Of a DNA stretch of 9,462 bases, positions 1-6,826 are shown in pieces. How positions within the stretch are numbered: the first letter of the stretch is position 1; each line of letters begins with the position of its first letter. The translations under genes were made by a program, and so were the position numbers. This DNA is from Planctomycetota bacterium (GTDB lineage: Bacteria; Planctomycetota; Planctomycetia; Pirellulales; Pirellulaceae), in the NCBI GenBank assembly GCA_019347795.1, contig JAHWKS010000126.1, positions 1 to 9,462 of the forward strand. The letters are read 5' to 3'. The notes below the pieces were generated by a model. It saw nothing but the letters and a program-made list of their open reading frames with translations. It searched no databases and was not told where the DNA came from.

Positions 1-1597
1 CCCACCCGGAGAGTTGGTCGACAAAGGCTGGCGTATAAAGCCGGTGTTTCTGCTGCGGGGCGAAGTAGGTCACCCAGCGCAGATAGCACGTCGGCGCGTC
101 AAGTCCGGCCGATTGGAGCAGGCGCTTGGCCTGCCGGAGACGGTTTCGTCGCGGCAAGCGATCGGGAACGAACTGGAACAGCGGCTCAATGAGCGAGCGC
201 CGCGTCCAGCGAGGAAGGCGTTGGTACGCCTGGGCGATCAAGGCGCCCCAGTACCGGTCGTATCCCGCCAAGCACTCGTCTCCCCCGTCGCCGTTCAGCG
301 CGACCGTGACGTGCTCTCGCGTCAACTTGGAAACGTAGTACGAAGGAACGGCGGAGGAATCCGCGTAGGGCTCGCCGTAGTGCCGAACCAAGGTCGGGAG
401 CACCTCCAGCGCATCAGGACGCACGATCATCTCATGGTGCTCGGCGCCAAACCGCTTGGCGACCATGCGTGCGTAGGGCAGCTCGTTGAAGGCGGCGTCG
501 TCGAAACCGATCGAGAAGGTCTTGACGGGGCGATCCGAGAGCTCGCTCATCAGGGCTACGATCAGGCTCGAGTCCAGTCCGCCGCTCAATAAGGCGCCCA
601 GCGGCACGTCCGCGACCATCCGCAAGCGAACCGCCTCCTTGAGAACCTCCCGCAGGCCTTCCTGAGCCTCGCGCTCGCCGACCGCCGCCTTCGGCCCGTA
701 CGGCAGCCGCCAGTACCGCTCCACGCGAAGCGACCATGCTTCCGTTCGCACCGCCCGAATCTCTCCGGTGCGGCCGAGGACTGAACCACGCCCGCTTGAC
801 GCGTCCGCCAGGCAAGGCGTTAACCCATCTTCGCTCTTTCGAAGTCCGGGGCTCCCGCCGGCGCGAGTCACCGCCTCTTCGCCGATCGGTCCGCCGCCCC
901 CTGATCCGGCCGCCGAGCGCCATTCTTCCCGACTTTCCGCGTTTCCACGGACCAAGCGGTCCTCAAGACGGAGCTTTAGCCAGTGCGCCGGCGGGAGCTT
1001 GAACACGTTTCGAAAGGCCGTTTTCGGCGCGGGAATGTATCCGTAGGTCAAATACTCGTCGATCGCTGTGGGATCGATCTCGCGAGAAACGGCGGGATGC
1101 GCCACGAGCGACTGCAGCTCGGACGCAAAAAGAAACTGCCCGTCCGCCTCGGTGTAAAAGAGCGGCTTCTTCCCCACGCGGTCGCGCGCTAAGAACAGGG
1201 TTTGCTCACGCTGGTCCCAGACGGCGAACGCAAACATGCCCCTCAGGTGCTGGACGCACTCGACGCCATACTCCTCGTAAGCGTGAACAATCGTTTCCGT
1301 GTCGCTCACCGTGGCGAACCGGTGGCCGGCTTGCTGCAACCGCTGGCGCAGGGCCTGGAAATTGTAGATTTCGCCGTTGAAGGACACCCAGACGGCGCCG
1401 TCTTCATTGCTCATCGGCTGTCGTCCGCTGGACAAGTCGATGATGCTCAGGCGTCGTTGTCCCAGCGCAGCGCGGCAATTGACGTAGTATCCCTCGTCGT
1501 CCGGGCCGCGATGGCGCAGGGCGTCGCACATCCGCTTGAGCAGCGCCCCGTCGGCGCGTCGCTCGCGAAGATCAATAATTCCAGCGATGCCACACAT
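1..1597 (-). CDS. asnB: Asparagine synthetase (glutamine-hydrolysing)-type amidotransferase, partial at left edge
   Basis: The reading frame is open from ATG at 1597 to the window edge, about 532 codons, with no stop. It begins MCGIAGIID, so Cys2 is the class II glutamine amidotransferase nucleophile once Met is removed. Further N-domain motifs are RHRGPDDEG and FNGEIYNF. The C-terminal ATP-pyrophosphatase domain has the PP-loop SGGLDSS (residues 338-344), then FSIGFDD, HYGEPYADSSAVP and NGDGGDECLAGYDRYW (from about 435). Known of the family: ammonia from glutamine passes to a carboxylate activated by ATP. In glycan clusters such enzymes often amidate sugars (for example uronic acids) rather than make free asparagine; that role here is inferred from the neighbours. 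Odd: the LPPAH motif (about 202-206) and the RYWRLPYG motif (294 on) lie about 90 residues apart, against roughly 20 as usual, because of a Gly/Arg/Glu-rich insert. No clear Shine-Dalgarno precedes the start; the start is chosen because Cys must follow Met. Roughly 170 C-terminal residues are expected outside the window. Confidence 0.94.
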   Translation of the reverse strand, partial: MCGIAGIIDLRERRADGALLKRMCDALRHRGPDDEGYYVNCRAALGQRRLSIIDLSSGRQPMSNEDGAVWVSFNGEIYNFQALRQRLQQAGHRFATVSDTETIVHAYEEYGVECVQHLRGMFAFAVWDQREQTLFLARDRVGKKPLFYTEADGQFLFASELQSLVAHPAVSREIDPTAIDEYLTYGYIPAPKTAFRNVFKLPPAHWLKLRLEDRLVRGNAESREEWRSAAGSGGGGPIGEEAVTRAGGSPGLRKSEDGLTPCLADASSGRGSVLGRTGEIRAVRTEAWSLRVERYWRLPYGPKAAVGEREAQEGLREVLKEAVRLRMVADVPLGALLSGGLDSSLIVALMSELSDRPVKTFSIGFDDAAFNELPYARMVAKRFGAEHHEMIVRPDALEVLPTLVRHYGEPYADSSAVPSYYVSKLTREHVTVALNGDGGDECLAGYDRYWGALIAQAYQRLPRWTRRSLIEPLFQFVPDRLPRRNRLRQAKRLLQSAGLDAPTCYLRWVTYFAPQQKHRLYTPAFVDQLSGW

Positions 1598-1832
1598 GAC
1601 AGGCGCGCTTAGGTGAGCGGCGACCCCACAAGCTAAAGTAAATCCAAGTTGATGAAACGGCCGGCACTCTCTTCTCCCAGGTGCGACGTGCCGAGCCTCG
1701 ACAGCGGCCAAGGCAGGCGCAGAGCCCGGCCCTTCCGTCACAGAAAGGCGCAGAAACCGCTGAGTAGAAGAGAAGCGCGAACGGCGACTGCTTCGGTTCG
1801 CTTGGCAATTTGGACTGCTCGTACAAAACCCC

Positions 1833-2990
1833 TCAATTCCCGCCGGCCGCGGGGCTTCCCCTCTCAACTTCGGAGAGGCTCTCGTCGGCTTCGCGTTCGG
1901 AGAGCAGAATTTCGTCCGGCACTGTCCCGTGCCCCAGCCAGCCGTGGTGGGGCGCAACCGTGACCTCCTCCAGGCCGGCGCTTTCCAGCCACGCTTGCAC
2001 ATCCACACGACTGCAACGGCGCTCCAGCGGGGCGGAGAACCGATCGAATTGATCGTTGACGAGCACCGCGAACGGATAGTCCGCGTACTGCTTGAGCGGC
2101 AGGACGGCGGCCAACTGCTTCGTGGCCGCGACGCGCGACAGCGCTTTATAAGGAGCGACAAACGTCAGCCAAGCCCCGGCTGCGATCGGATAGCACAAAA
2201 TACCCAGCACCCGGTGCGGCAATCGCGTGGTGATCGTTCGGCTGACGGTCACAGTTCGTAGCACGTTGCGCTTCCATCGCGGCCCGTCGCTCAGGTCCCA
2301 GTACAGGTAGACGCGCATCTCGCCGCCTGGCCGCAGGCGGTTGAGAAGCTGGCGCAGCGCCCGGTCCGCCTCCGGGACGTGATGGAGCACGCCCAGGCAG
2401 TAGACAAAATCGAAGGTGCGATCGCCGAAGGGGAGTTGTTGCAAATCGCCCTGGACGAGATGCACATTCGGGAGATGCTGCGTATTCTGGAACGCCGCAT
2501 CCACCGAGCGGCTAAAATCTACGCCAATCGCCTCTTCGCTGTGGCGGGCGCAGTGATATAGGTGGCGCCCCATGCCGCAGCCCGCGTCCAGCACCAGCTT
2601 GCCTGAGAAAAAGTCGCTGGTTTTCGGCGCCATGTAGCCCCAAAAGTTCTTCTCCCATTCAGCCCGGATCTGCGAAAACTGGGTCCATTCAAATCCAAAG
2701 CTGCGCTGGGTTTTCGCCTCCGTCGTCCTCAGCGCCCGAGCCGGCTGCAATTGGCCGTCCGGCAGTCGGGAGCGGTTGGCTCGAAAGTAATTCGGGTAGT
2801 CCTGGTAAAGCTGGTCTCTTAAATCCCCAAGCAGCATTCGCGGGAGGTATTCGATGATGGGGAAGTGTTCTCCACACCAACAGCCCAGCAGACCGTCGCG
2901 GATTTCCTCCCCGTCACGACGCCAGGCGTCCAGTTTTAAATATCCGCGGCACGCCGGGCAGACGAGCCAATTGAGAAGTCGCTCTTTCAC
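1833..2990 (-). CDS. SAM-dependent methyltransferase with N-terminal Trm112-like zinc ribbon
   Basis: A 385-residue protein. Residues 1-50 form a Trm112-like zinc ribbon with paired cysteines Cys11/Cys14 (LVCPAC) and Cys37/Cys39 (GCWCG), followed by FPIIEYLPRML, which resembles the PIxxGIPRL ending of that domain. A class I Rossmann methyltransferase follows: motif I LDAGCGMGRH (134-143), acidic motif II GVDFS (156-160), and FDFVYCLGVLHHVPEADRAL and LRPGG in the second half. The C-terminal region (about 235-385) has hydrophobic stretches and is less diagnostic. The family transfers methyl from S-adenosylmethionine; in this context the target is probably a sugar or glycolipid intermediate, which is inferred. 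I chose GTG at 2990 over an in-frame TTG at 3125: GTG gives MKERLLNWLVCPAC, the usual start of such proteins, and GGGAG lies 10 nt upstream (3001-3005), whereas residues encoded before it look non-coding. It is separated by 201 bp from the acyltransferase gene and 235 bp from asnB. Confidence 0.88.
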   Translation of the reverse strand: MKERLLNWLVCPACRGYLKLDAWRRDGEEIRDGLLGCWCGEHFPIIEYLPRMLLGDLRDQLYQDYPNYFRANRSRLPDGQLQPARALRTTEAKTQRSFGFEWTQFSQIRAEWEKNFWGYMAPKTSDFFSGKLVLDAGCGMGRHLYHCARHSEEAIGVDFSRSVDAAFQNTQHLPNVHLVQGDLQQLPFGDRTFDFVYCLGVLHHVPEADRALRQLLNRLRPGGEMRVYLYWDLSDGPRWKRNVLRTVTVSRTITTRLPHRVLGILCYPIAAGAWLTFVAPYKALSRVAATKQLAAVLPLKQYADYPFAVLVNDQFDRFSAPLERRCSRVDVQAWLESAGLEEVTVAPHHGWLGHGTVPDEILLSEREADESLSEVERGSPAAGGN

Positions 2991-3000
2991 AGTTACTAAG

Positions 3001-3005
3001 CTCCC
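3001..3005 (-). promoter_or_regulatory. Ribosome-binding site deciding the methyltransferase start
   Basis: On the minus strand this reads GGGAG, 10 nt before the GTG at 2988-2990. It supports the internal GTG as the true start over the TTG at 3125. Confidence 0.5.
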
Positions 3006-3127
3006 GGAGACGCCAAAAACAGGCGAGGTAAGGGGACCAACGTTCCAGTACAAGGACGATGCGCCGAAGCTCGAATCAGGAGCCGTCCTCGGCGCGGCAT
3101 ATTGCGCCCCAATGCCCCGTTTCAACG

Positions 3128-3179
3128 CGCCCCAGCTCGGGGCGTGGATGAGGTGTTTGCATTCCCGCGGTCATCCACG
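3128..3179. other. Two adjoining stem-loops downstream of the acyltransferase gene
   Basis: Arms CGCCCC (3128-3133) and GGGGCG (3139-3144) enclose a 5-nt loop. Arms CGTGGATGA (3143-3151) and TCATCCACG (3171-3179) form a perfect 9-bp stem around a 19-nt loop. The two structures share positions 3143-3144, so they could compete. They begin 12 bp past the acyltransferase stop on the minus strand. No U-run follows, so a classic intrinsic terminator is not supported; an mRNA 3' end or processing structure is possible. Confidence 0.45.
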
Positions 3180-3191
3180 ATGCGGGCGTCC

Positions 3192-3971
3192 TCACGCTTT
3201 TTCTAAAGCGCTCCGATCGTCCCGCTCGATCCGGCCCGCGGCCTCTTGCGGCTCATCGGGCATGTCATTACGGGTCTTCCGCGTCACAAGCGCCATGTCT
3301 CGCTCGCTGAGCGGTCGCTGCACGGTCGCGGGATTGCCCATGATCAGGGACCGAGCCGGCTCGTAGGATCCCATCAGCACCGACCCGATCGCGACGATGC
3401 AGTACGGCGCCACTTCCACGCCGGGCGCTACGCGGATCTCCGAACCCAAATAGCAGTGTTCGCCGATCATGATCGGACGCGTGCGCTGGCGATTATGGGT
3501 CCAGAAAGACGAATTGCGCCCGCCAACGATCACCTGATCGTGCAAGGTGATCCGGTCGCTAAAGTCGATCCAGTGTCCGGTGGTCACCACCACGCCCCGA
3601 CCCAGGCGGAGAACCGGCTCCAAGGGCGTGACCGCGTCGGGGTCGAGAATGGCGTTGCAGATGTTCATCCGGAAGATGGACGAATAGTCGCCGATCTCAA
3701 TCCGATCGCCGCCACGAAATAAATTGAAGCTTCCAATCGCCACATGGTCGCCGAGCTGAACGCTCCCGACTCGGAAAAAGCAGTTACACAGGCCAATCCG
3801 CACGTCATCGCCGATCTGGCATTGCTCGACTCCGAAAAAAATGGTTCCAAAACCGATCCGCACGCGTCGCCCGATTCGATAGCCGCAGACCCAGCGCAGC
3901 CAGGCGACCTTGAGCCGGGAGGGGAACGCCGCGAGAACAACCGCGCCGATCAAGCGGAGGAGAAGCAGCAC
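3192..3971 (-). CDS. Left-handed beta-helix (hexapeptide-repeat) acyltransferase
   Basis: A 259-residue protein starting at GTG (3969-3971), with a weak AGG about 8 nt upstream. Residues 1-18 are hydrophobic and may form one membrane anchor or amphipathic helix. From about 31 to 100 come imperfect hexapeptide repeats of the form [IV]G-x4 (YRIGRRVRIG, CQIGDDVRIG, VQLGDHVAIG, IEIGDYSSI), and a second block follows at about 145-200 (VIVGGRNS, IMIGEHCYLG, VAPGVEVAPY, CIVAIGSVLMG). The domain closes with IMGNPA (210-215), matching the [IV]xGxPA ending of WcaF/LacA/maltose-type O-acetyltransferases. His159 in FWTHNR is the best candidate catalytic base, with His133 as an alternative. Known family role: transfer of an acetyl or other acyl group from acyl-CoA to a sugar hydroxyl or amine. 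Acylation of the repeat unit made by this cluster is inferred. The C-terminal tail (about 230-259) is charged and probably disordered. Confidence 0.85.
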   Translation of the reverse strand: MLLLLRLIGAVVLAAFPSRLKVAWLRWVCGYRIGRRVRIGFGTIFFGVEQCQIGDDVRIGLCNCFFRVGSVQLGDHVAIGSFNLFRGGDRIEIGDYSSIFRMNICNAILDPDAVTPLEPVLRLGRGVVVTTGHWIDFSDRITLHDQVIVGGRNSSFWTHNRQRTRPIMIGEHCYLGSEIRVAPGVEVAPYCIVAIGSVLMGSYEPARSLIMGNPATVQRPLSERDMALVTRKTRNDMPDEPQEAAGRIERDDRSALEKA

Positions 3972-4056
3972 CGAACAACCTGGATAGGGAGAGGATCAGC
4001 GTCGGAACAGTCTTCGATTCGCATCCAGCATTTAACCGCTGCTCGGACCACTTGGA

Positions 4057-4068
4057 CGCGACGTCGCG
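4057..4068. repeat. 12-bp perfect palindrome in the gap upstream of the acyltransferase gene
   Basis: The sequence CGCGACGTCGCG is identical on both strands. It lies 86 bp upstream of the acyltransferase start (3971) and 102 bp after the end of the glycosyltransferase gene. It could be an operator-like site or chance in GC-rich DNA. I recognise no regulator for it. Confidence 0.3.
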
Positions 4069-4169
4069 GTGATTACGTTGCGCCCGCAGCAGGGGGCGTC
4101 TCATCTGGCCAAAAGCCGAGGTAAAGGCCCAGCGTGTAAAGAAGCAGCCGGGCGCTAATTTAATCGAGT

Positions 4170-5288
4170 CTACGCTCTACCAGCCAATCTCCGCTTCTTG
4201 CCATGGGACTCTAACGCAGCCTCCAGGATCCCTCTCACTCGCGGCGCCCAGACGGACGCCGAGTAATGCTCCTCAATGGTGACCCGCGCCGCTTGGCCCA
4301 TGCGGGCGCGCAGCGACGCGTCTTGAATCAAAAGAGAGATCTTCTCGATCCACTCCTGGTCGCTTCGCGCCAGAAACCCGTTCACGCCGTCTTGGATGTA
4401 ATCGGAAACGATGCCGATATCCGAGACGACGCTGGGGAGCCCCGCCGCCATGTATTGGAGCACCTTCCCGTGGCAGCGCCAGGGAGTCCACCCGCTATTC
4501 GGGAACGGCCCAAGGCCGATGTCCATCCGGTGCAGGTCTGCGCCCTCGGTCGCTGCGGCCCACCGCCGCGACACGACTTCGACCGGCAGAGAATCGCGTC
4601 GGTATGTGTCGGTGTGCGAAATGACGAGAAGCCGGTAGGAGTGCGTGCTGGCCAGAGTGCTCAGCGGCTCTTGTATTACGTCGAGGAAAGGCAGTGTGCT
4701 GTGGCTGCCCGTCCAGCCCAAAGTCACCTTGCCGCCGTTTGAACCGTGCGATTTGACGGGGTACTCCTTCGTGTCGATTGTACTGGGAACGACGTCCACG
4801 TTGGCTGCGTGCTGCTGCGCCCATTCGGCCAACAACCGGTTTCCCGTGATGACGCGGGTCGCTAGGCGGCAAATGGCGGCGGTCTTGCCAGGGAACTTCA
4901 GGAGGCTAAAGAATCCATTTTGCGGACTTCGGTACCGCAACCAAATCGGGTCATCGAAGTCGTAGACCAGCGGCGCGCCTAGCATGGCCGCCAAACGCTC
5001 GATCACGGCGGGGCCGATCAAGGCCGCCTCTCGCGGAATGTACACCAGATCGAACTTGCGAACTTTGCCAAGGAGGGTCAAGCGGCGGCCAAACGCGTGC
5101 AGCATCAACGCGCCCTTTTTCACGTACCGCTTGGGCTGGTATAGAACGCGATGGAGCGAGGGAGTCTCAAACGGAACGAAGGTGAAGCGAACACCTTCGG
5201 GCTCCAGGTATCGCGCCCACTGCTCAATGCGGAAGCGCTGCCCTGGCGAGGTGTCGTAGGGCGCCGGAGCCAGCACGAGGATGTTCAT
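4170..5288 (-). CDS. GT-B glycosyltransferase (family 4-like, DFDD type)
   Basis: A 372-residue protein. The N-terminal domain opens with MNILVLAPAPYDTSPGQRFR, a beta strand followed by the region that contacts the acceptor. YDFDDPIW (109-116) is characteristic of a branch of GT4-like enzymes in exopolysaccharide clusters. The C-terminal nucleotide-sugar domain begins near LGWTGSHSTLPFL (190-202), continues through DIGLGPFP (256-263) and contains WRCHGKVLQYMAAGLPSVVS (270-289), where Lys275 and the AAGLP loop match the donor-binding signature. No signal peptide or membrane helix is seen, so it is expected to act at the cytoplasmic face. Donor and acceptor sugars cannot be read from sequence. 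The ATG start overlaps the stop of the upstream membrane-protein gene as ATGA, and GGAGG lies 10 nt upstream inside that gene, so the two are probably translationally coupled. Confidence 0.9.
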   Translation of the reverse strand: MNILVLAPAPYDTSPGQRFRIEQWARYLEPEGVRFTFVPFETPSLHRVLYQPKRYVKKGALMLHAFGRRLTLLGKVRKFDLVYIPREAALIGPAVIERLAAMLGAPLVYDFDDPIWLRYRSPQNGFFSLLKFPGKTAAICRLATRVITGNRLLAEWAQQHAANVDVVPSTIDTKEYPVKSHGSNGGKVTLGWTGSHSTLPFLDVIQEPLSTLASTHSYRLLVISHTDTYRRDSLPVEVVSRRWAAATEGADLHRMDIGLGPFPNSGWTPWRCHGKVLQYMAAGLPSVVSDIGIVSDYIQDGVNGFLARSDQEWIEKISLLIQDASLRARMGQAARVTIEEHYSASVWAPRVRGILEAALESHGKKRRLAGRA

Positions 5289-6661
5289 GAGATCGGAACC
5301 TCCGGCTGGCGGGGGCGCTGCTCATTTGACGGTCGGGAGCCAAGGCTCGGGATCCGGCGTCGCCGGGCTCCCGCGCTGACCGCTGGCGCTCCTGCGAACA
5401 GGGCCTCCCACCCGACTCCGACAAACGGCGCCAGCAGCAACCAGACCTGGACTCGCATCCGGTAGGCGGCCCCGATGTTGCCGATGAACACCCCGTAAAG
5501 GCAGCACAATACGGCGGCACCCAAAAGAAATATCAGCGTCGCGGGAAGGTCCCGGCGAAGCATCCGCCAGATCCCCACAGCCGCCAAGGGATACAGCACG
5601 AAAACCCACAAAGCCGTATCCGGAATGCCTAAGTTTTGACGAAAGGAGCCAATATGCCATGGCAGTGGCAGGACCAGGAATAACACCATGCCCATCGGCA
5701 TGAACTTGAGCAAATCCTCCAGGGACTCGTATTCAATATGCGGCCAATAACCCGAAGGAGTCGATGCGAGGTCTCTGCGCGACAAACTGATTTTGTGGAC
5801 CGCCTCCTCAATGGACATCGGAATCGCTTCGGAGGCTCGATCGCTTCGACTGACGGACTCTGAGCCAAACGGATCCTGTTGGGATAACATCGCGCTTGAG
5901 ACCGACACAACCATTATGACAAGAAATCCCCCGACTACGACCATTTGTCGAGCAATCTCTCGAGGACCCAAGCCGGACCGCCGAAACTTGCGGTGCATCA
6001 TTAGGCCCAGGAGGCACGAGAATCCCAACAGCGGCGCCAAGTACAGCCGAAGACCAAGCAGCAATGCTAGACACAACGCGAGGACTATGAGCGATTGCGC
6101 GTTCCGCGTCGATTGAACCCGGAGAGCGTGATAGAACGCGACGTTGATGATCAACAAGATGATCCCTTCCTTGTACAGAGCGGCCGACCAAAATACAAAG
6201 GCCGGACAGAAGGCGACCAACCACGCGCTGAACATGGCCGCTCGTGAGGAAGCGCCCAACTCGCGGGCAACACGGTAGGTCCAACCGGGTACAAGCGACG
6301 TGACCGCACAGTAACCGGCGATCAGGAGAGGCAAGGCCCGAAAACCCAGAGTCAGTACATAGAAACACGCTATGAATACGAGTATAGCAACCGGTTGAAA
6401 GGGCTGATGACCATGAGCTTCGAGCCAAGCAGATGAACGTCCGCTGAGCCAGTCTCGTGCGATGCTTGCCGCAACCTCGTCGTAGTGCTGAGCGTCGGCT
6501 ACGAGTTGCAAACTCGTGAATCGCATCAGTAACCATCCGATCATGCCCGCGCTAAAGCGAATCCAAAAGCTCCGCCAGTAGAGGCGTTTGAGTTCAGCGT
6601 TTTCATGCGCTGCCTTTCGAATCCCGGCCATTCGTTTCGCAGAGACCGACATTGGCGACAT
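5285..6661 (-). CDS. Polytopic inner-membrane protein, GT-C-like glycosyltransferase or polymerase candidate
   Basis: A 458-residue protein with about eight to ten hydrophobic segments (roughly 33-47, 90-124, 142-160, 166-178, 190-221, 240-258, 320-335, 350-366, 373-394, 405-422). After the first segment comes an extra-cytoplasmic-type loop with ADAQHYDEVAASIARDW (55-71), whose Asp and Tyr-Asp resemble the acidic first loop of GT-C enzymes. YKEG (163-166) caps a helix, and GNIGAAYRMRVQVW (394-407) precedes the last helix; I recall similar KE and AYRxR signatures in poorly characterised membrane proteins of polysaccharide loci. A hydrophilic stretch at about 260-318 is probably a large loop. 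The C-terminal tail (from about 430) is rich in Arg, Pro and Ser. Likely roles are sugar transfer from a lipid-phosphate donor or Wzy-like polymerisation; neither is proven. ATG at 6661 is taken as start, but no strong Shine-Dalgarno is visible, and Met4 or Met11 are alternatives. Its stop overlaps the next start by 4 bp. Confidence 0.75.
   Translation of the reverse strand: MSPMSVSAKRMAGIRKAAHENAELKRLYWRSFWIRFSAGMIGWLLMRFTSLQLVADAQHYDEVAASIARDWLSGRSSAWLEAHGHQPFQPVAILVFIACFYVLTLGFRALPLLIAGYCAVTSLVPGWTYRVARELGASSRAAMFSAWLVAFCPAFVFWSAALYKEGIILLIINVAFYHALRVQSTRNAQSLIVLALCLALLLGLRLYLAPLLGFSCLLGLMMHRKFRRSGLGPREIARQMVVVGGFLVIMVVSVSSAMLSQQDPFGSESVSRSDRASEAIPMSIEEAVHKISLSRRDLASTPSGYWPHIEYESLEDLLKFMPMGMVLFLVLPLPWHIGSFRQNLGIPDTALWVFVLYPLAAVGIWRMLRRDLPATLIFLLGAAVLCCLYGVFIGNIGAAYRMRVQVWLLLAPFVGVGWEALFAGAPAVSAGARRRRIPSLGSRPSNEQRPRQPEVPIS
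5299..5303 (-). promoter_or_regulatory. Ribosome-binding site of the DFDD glycosyltransferase
   Basis: On the minus strand this reads GGAGG, 10 nt before the ATG at 5286-5288. It lies within the last codons of the upstream gene, consistent with coupled translation across the ATGA overlap. Confidence 0.6.
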
Positions 6662-6826
6662 CTTTCGTGGCGATCTAGTTAGTTAGCGGTAGTTCGTTTG
6701 TGCGTTCAGCGCAAGCAAGCCTCTGCGGGCAAGTTTCGCCAGGGTCGAATCGTACAAGGGCGGACACACTGATCGCGGCTGCATTATCGGCATCGAATCA
6801 GCACCGCGCGTTCAGCAAAAACGAAA

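Noticed and set aside
14..592. Plus-strand open frame of 192 codons
   Set aside because: It is antisense to the asnB-like gene, whose frame has clear catalytic motifs (SGGLDSS, NGDGGDE). Its translation shows no recognisable domain, so it is a GC-rich shadow.
432..923. Minus-strand open frame of 163 codons overlapping asnB in another frame
   Set aside because: The translation is Arg/Gly-rich low complexity and lies wholly within the correct asnB frame; it has no good start context.
1572..1826. Minus-strand frame of 84 codons in the gap upstream of asnB
   Set aside because: It starts at a TTG without a Shine-Dalgarno, overlaps the asnB start in another frame and shows no family features.
2991..3125. 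Upstream extension of the methyltransferase to a TTG at 3125
   Set aside because: The extra 45 residues look non-coding, while GTG 2990 has a GGGAG at suitable spacing and gives the typical Trm112-like N-terminus.
3805..4104. Minus-strand frame of 99 codons in the gap upstream of the acyltransferase
   Set aside because: Most of it overlaps the acyltransferase gene out of frame, and the remainder is Arg-rich with no recognisable motif.
6704..6817. Repeated 9-mer GCGTTCAGC in the gap before the membrane-protein gene
   Set aside because: There are only two copies about 100 bp apart with unrelated flanks, too short to call a repeat element.
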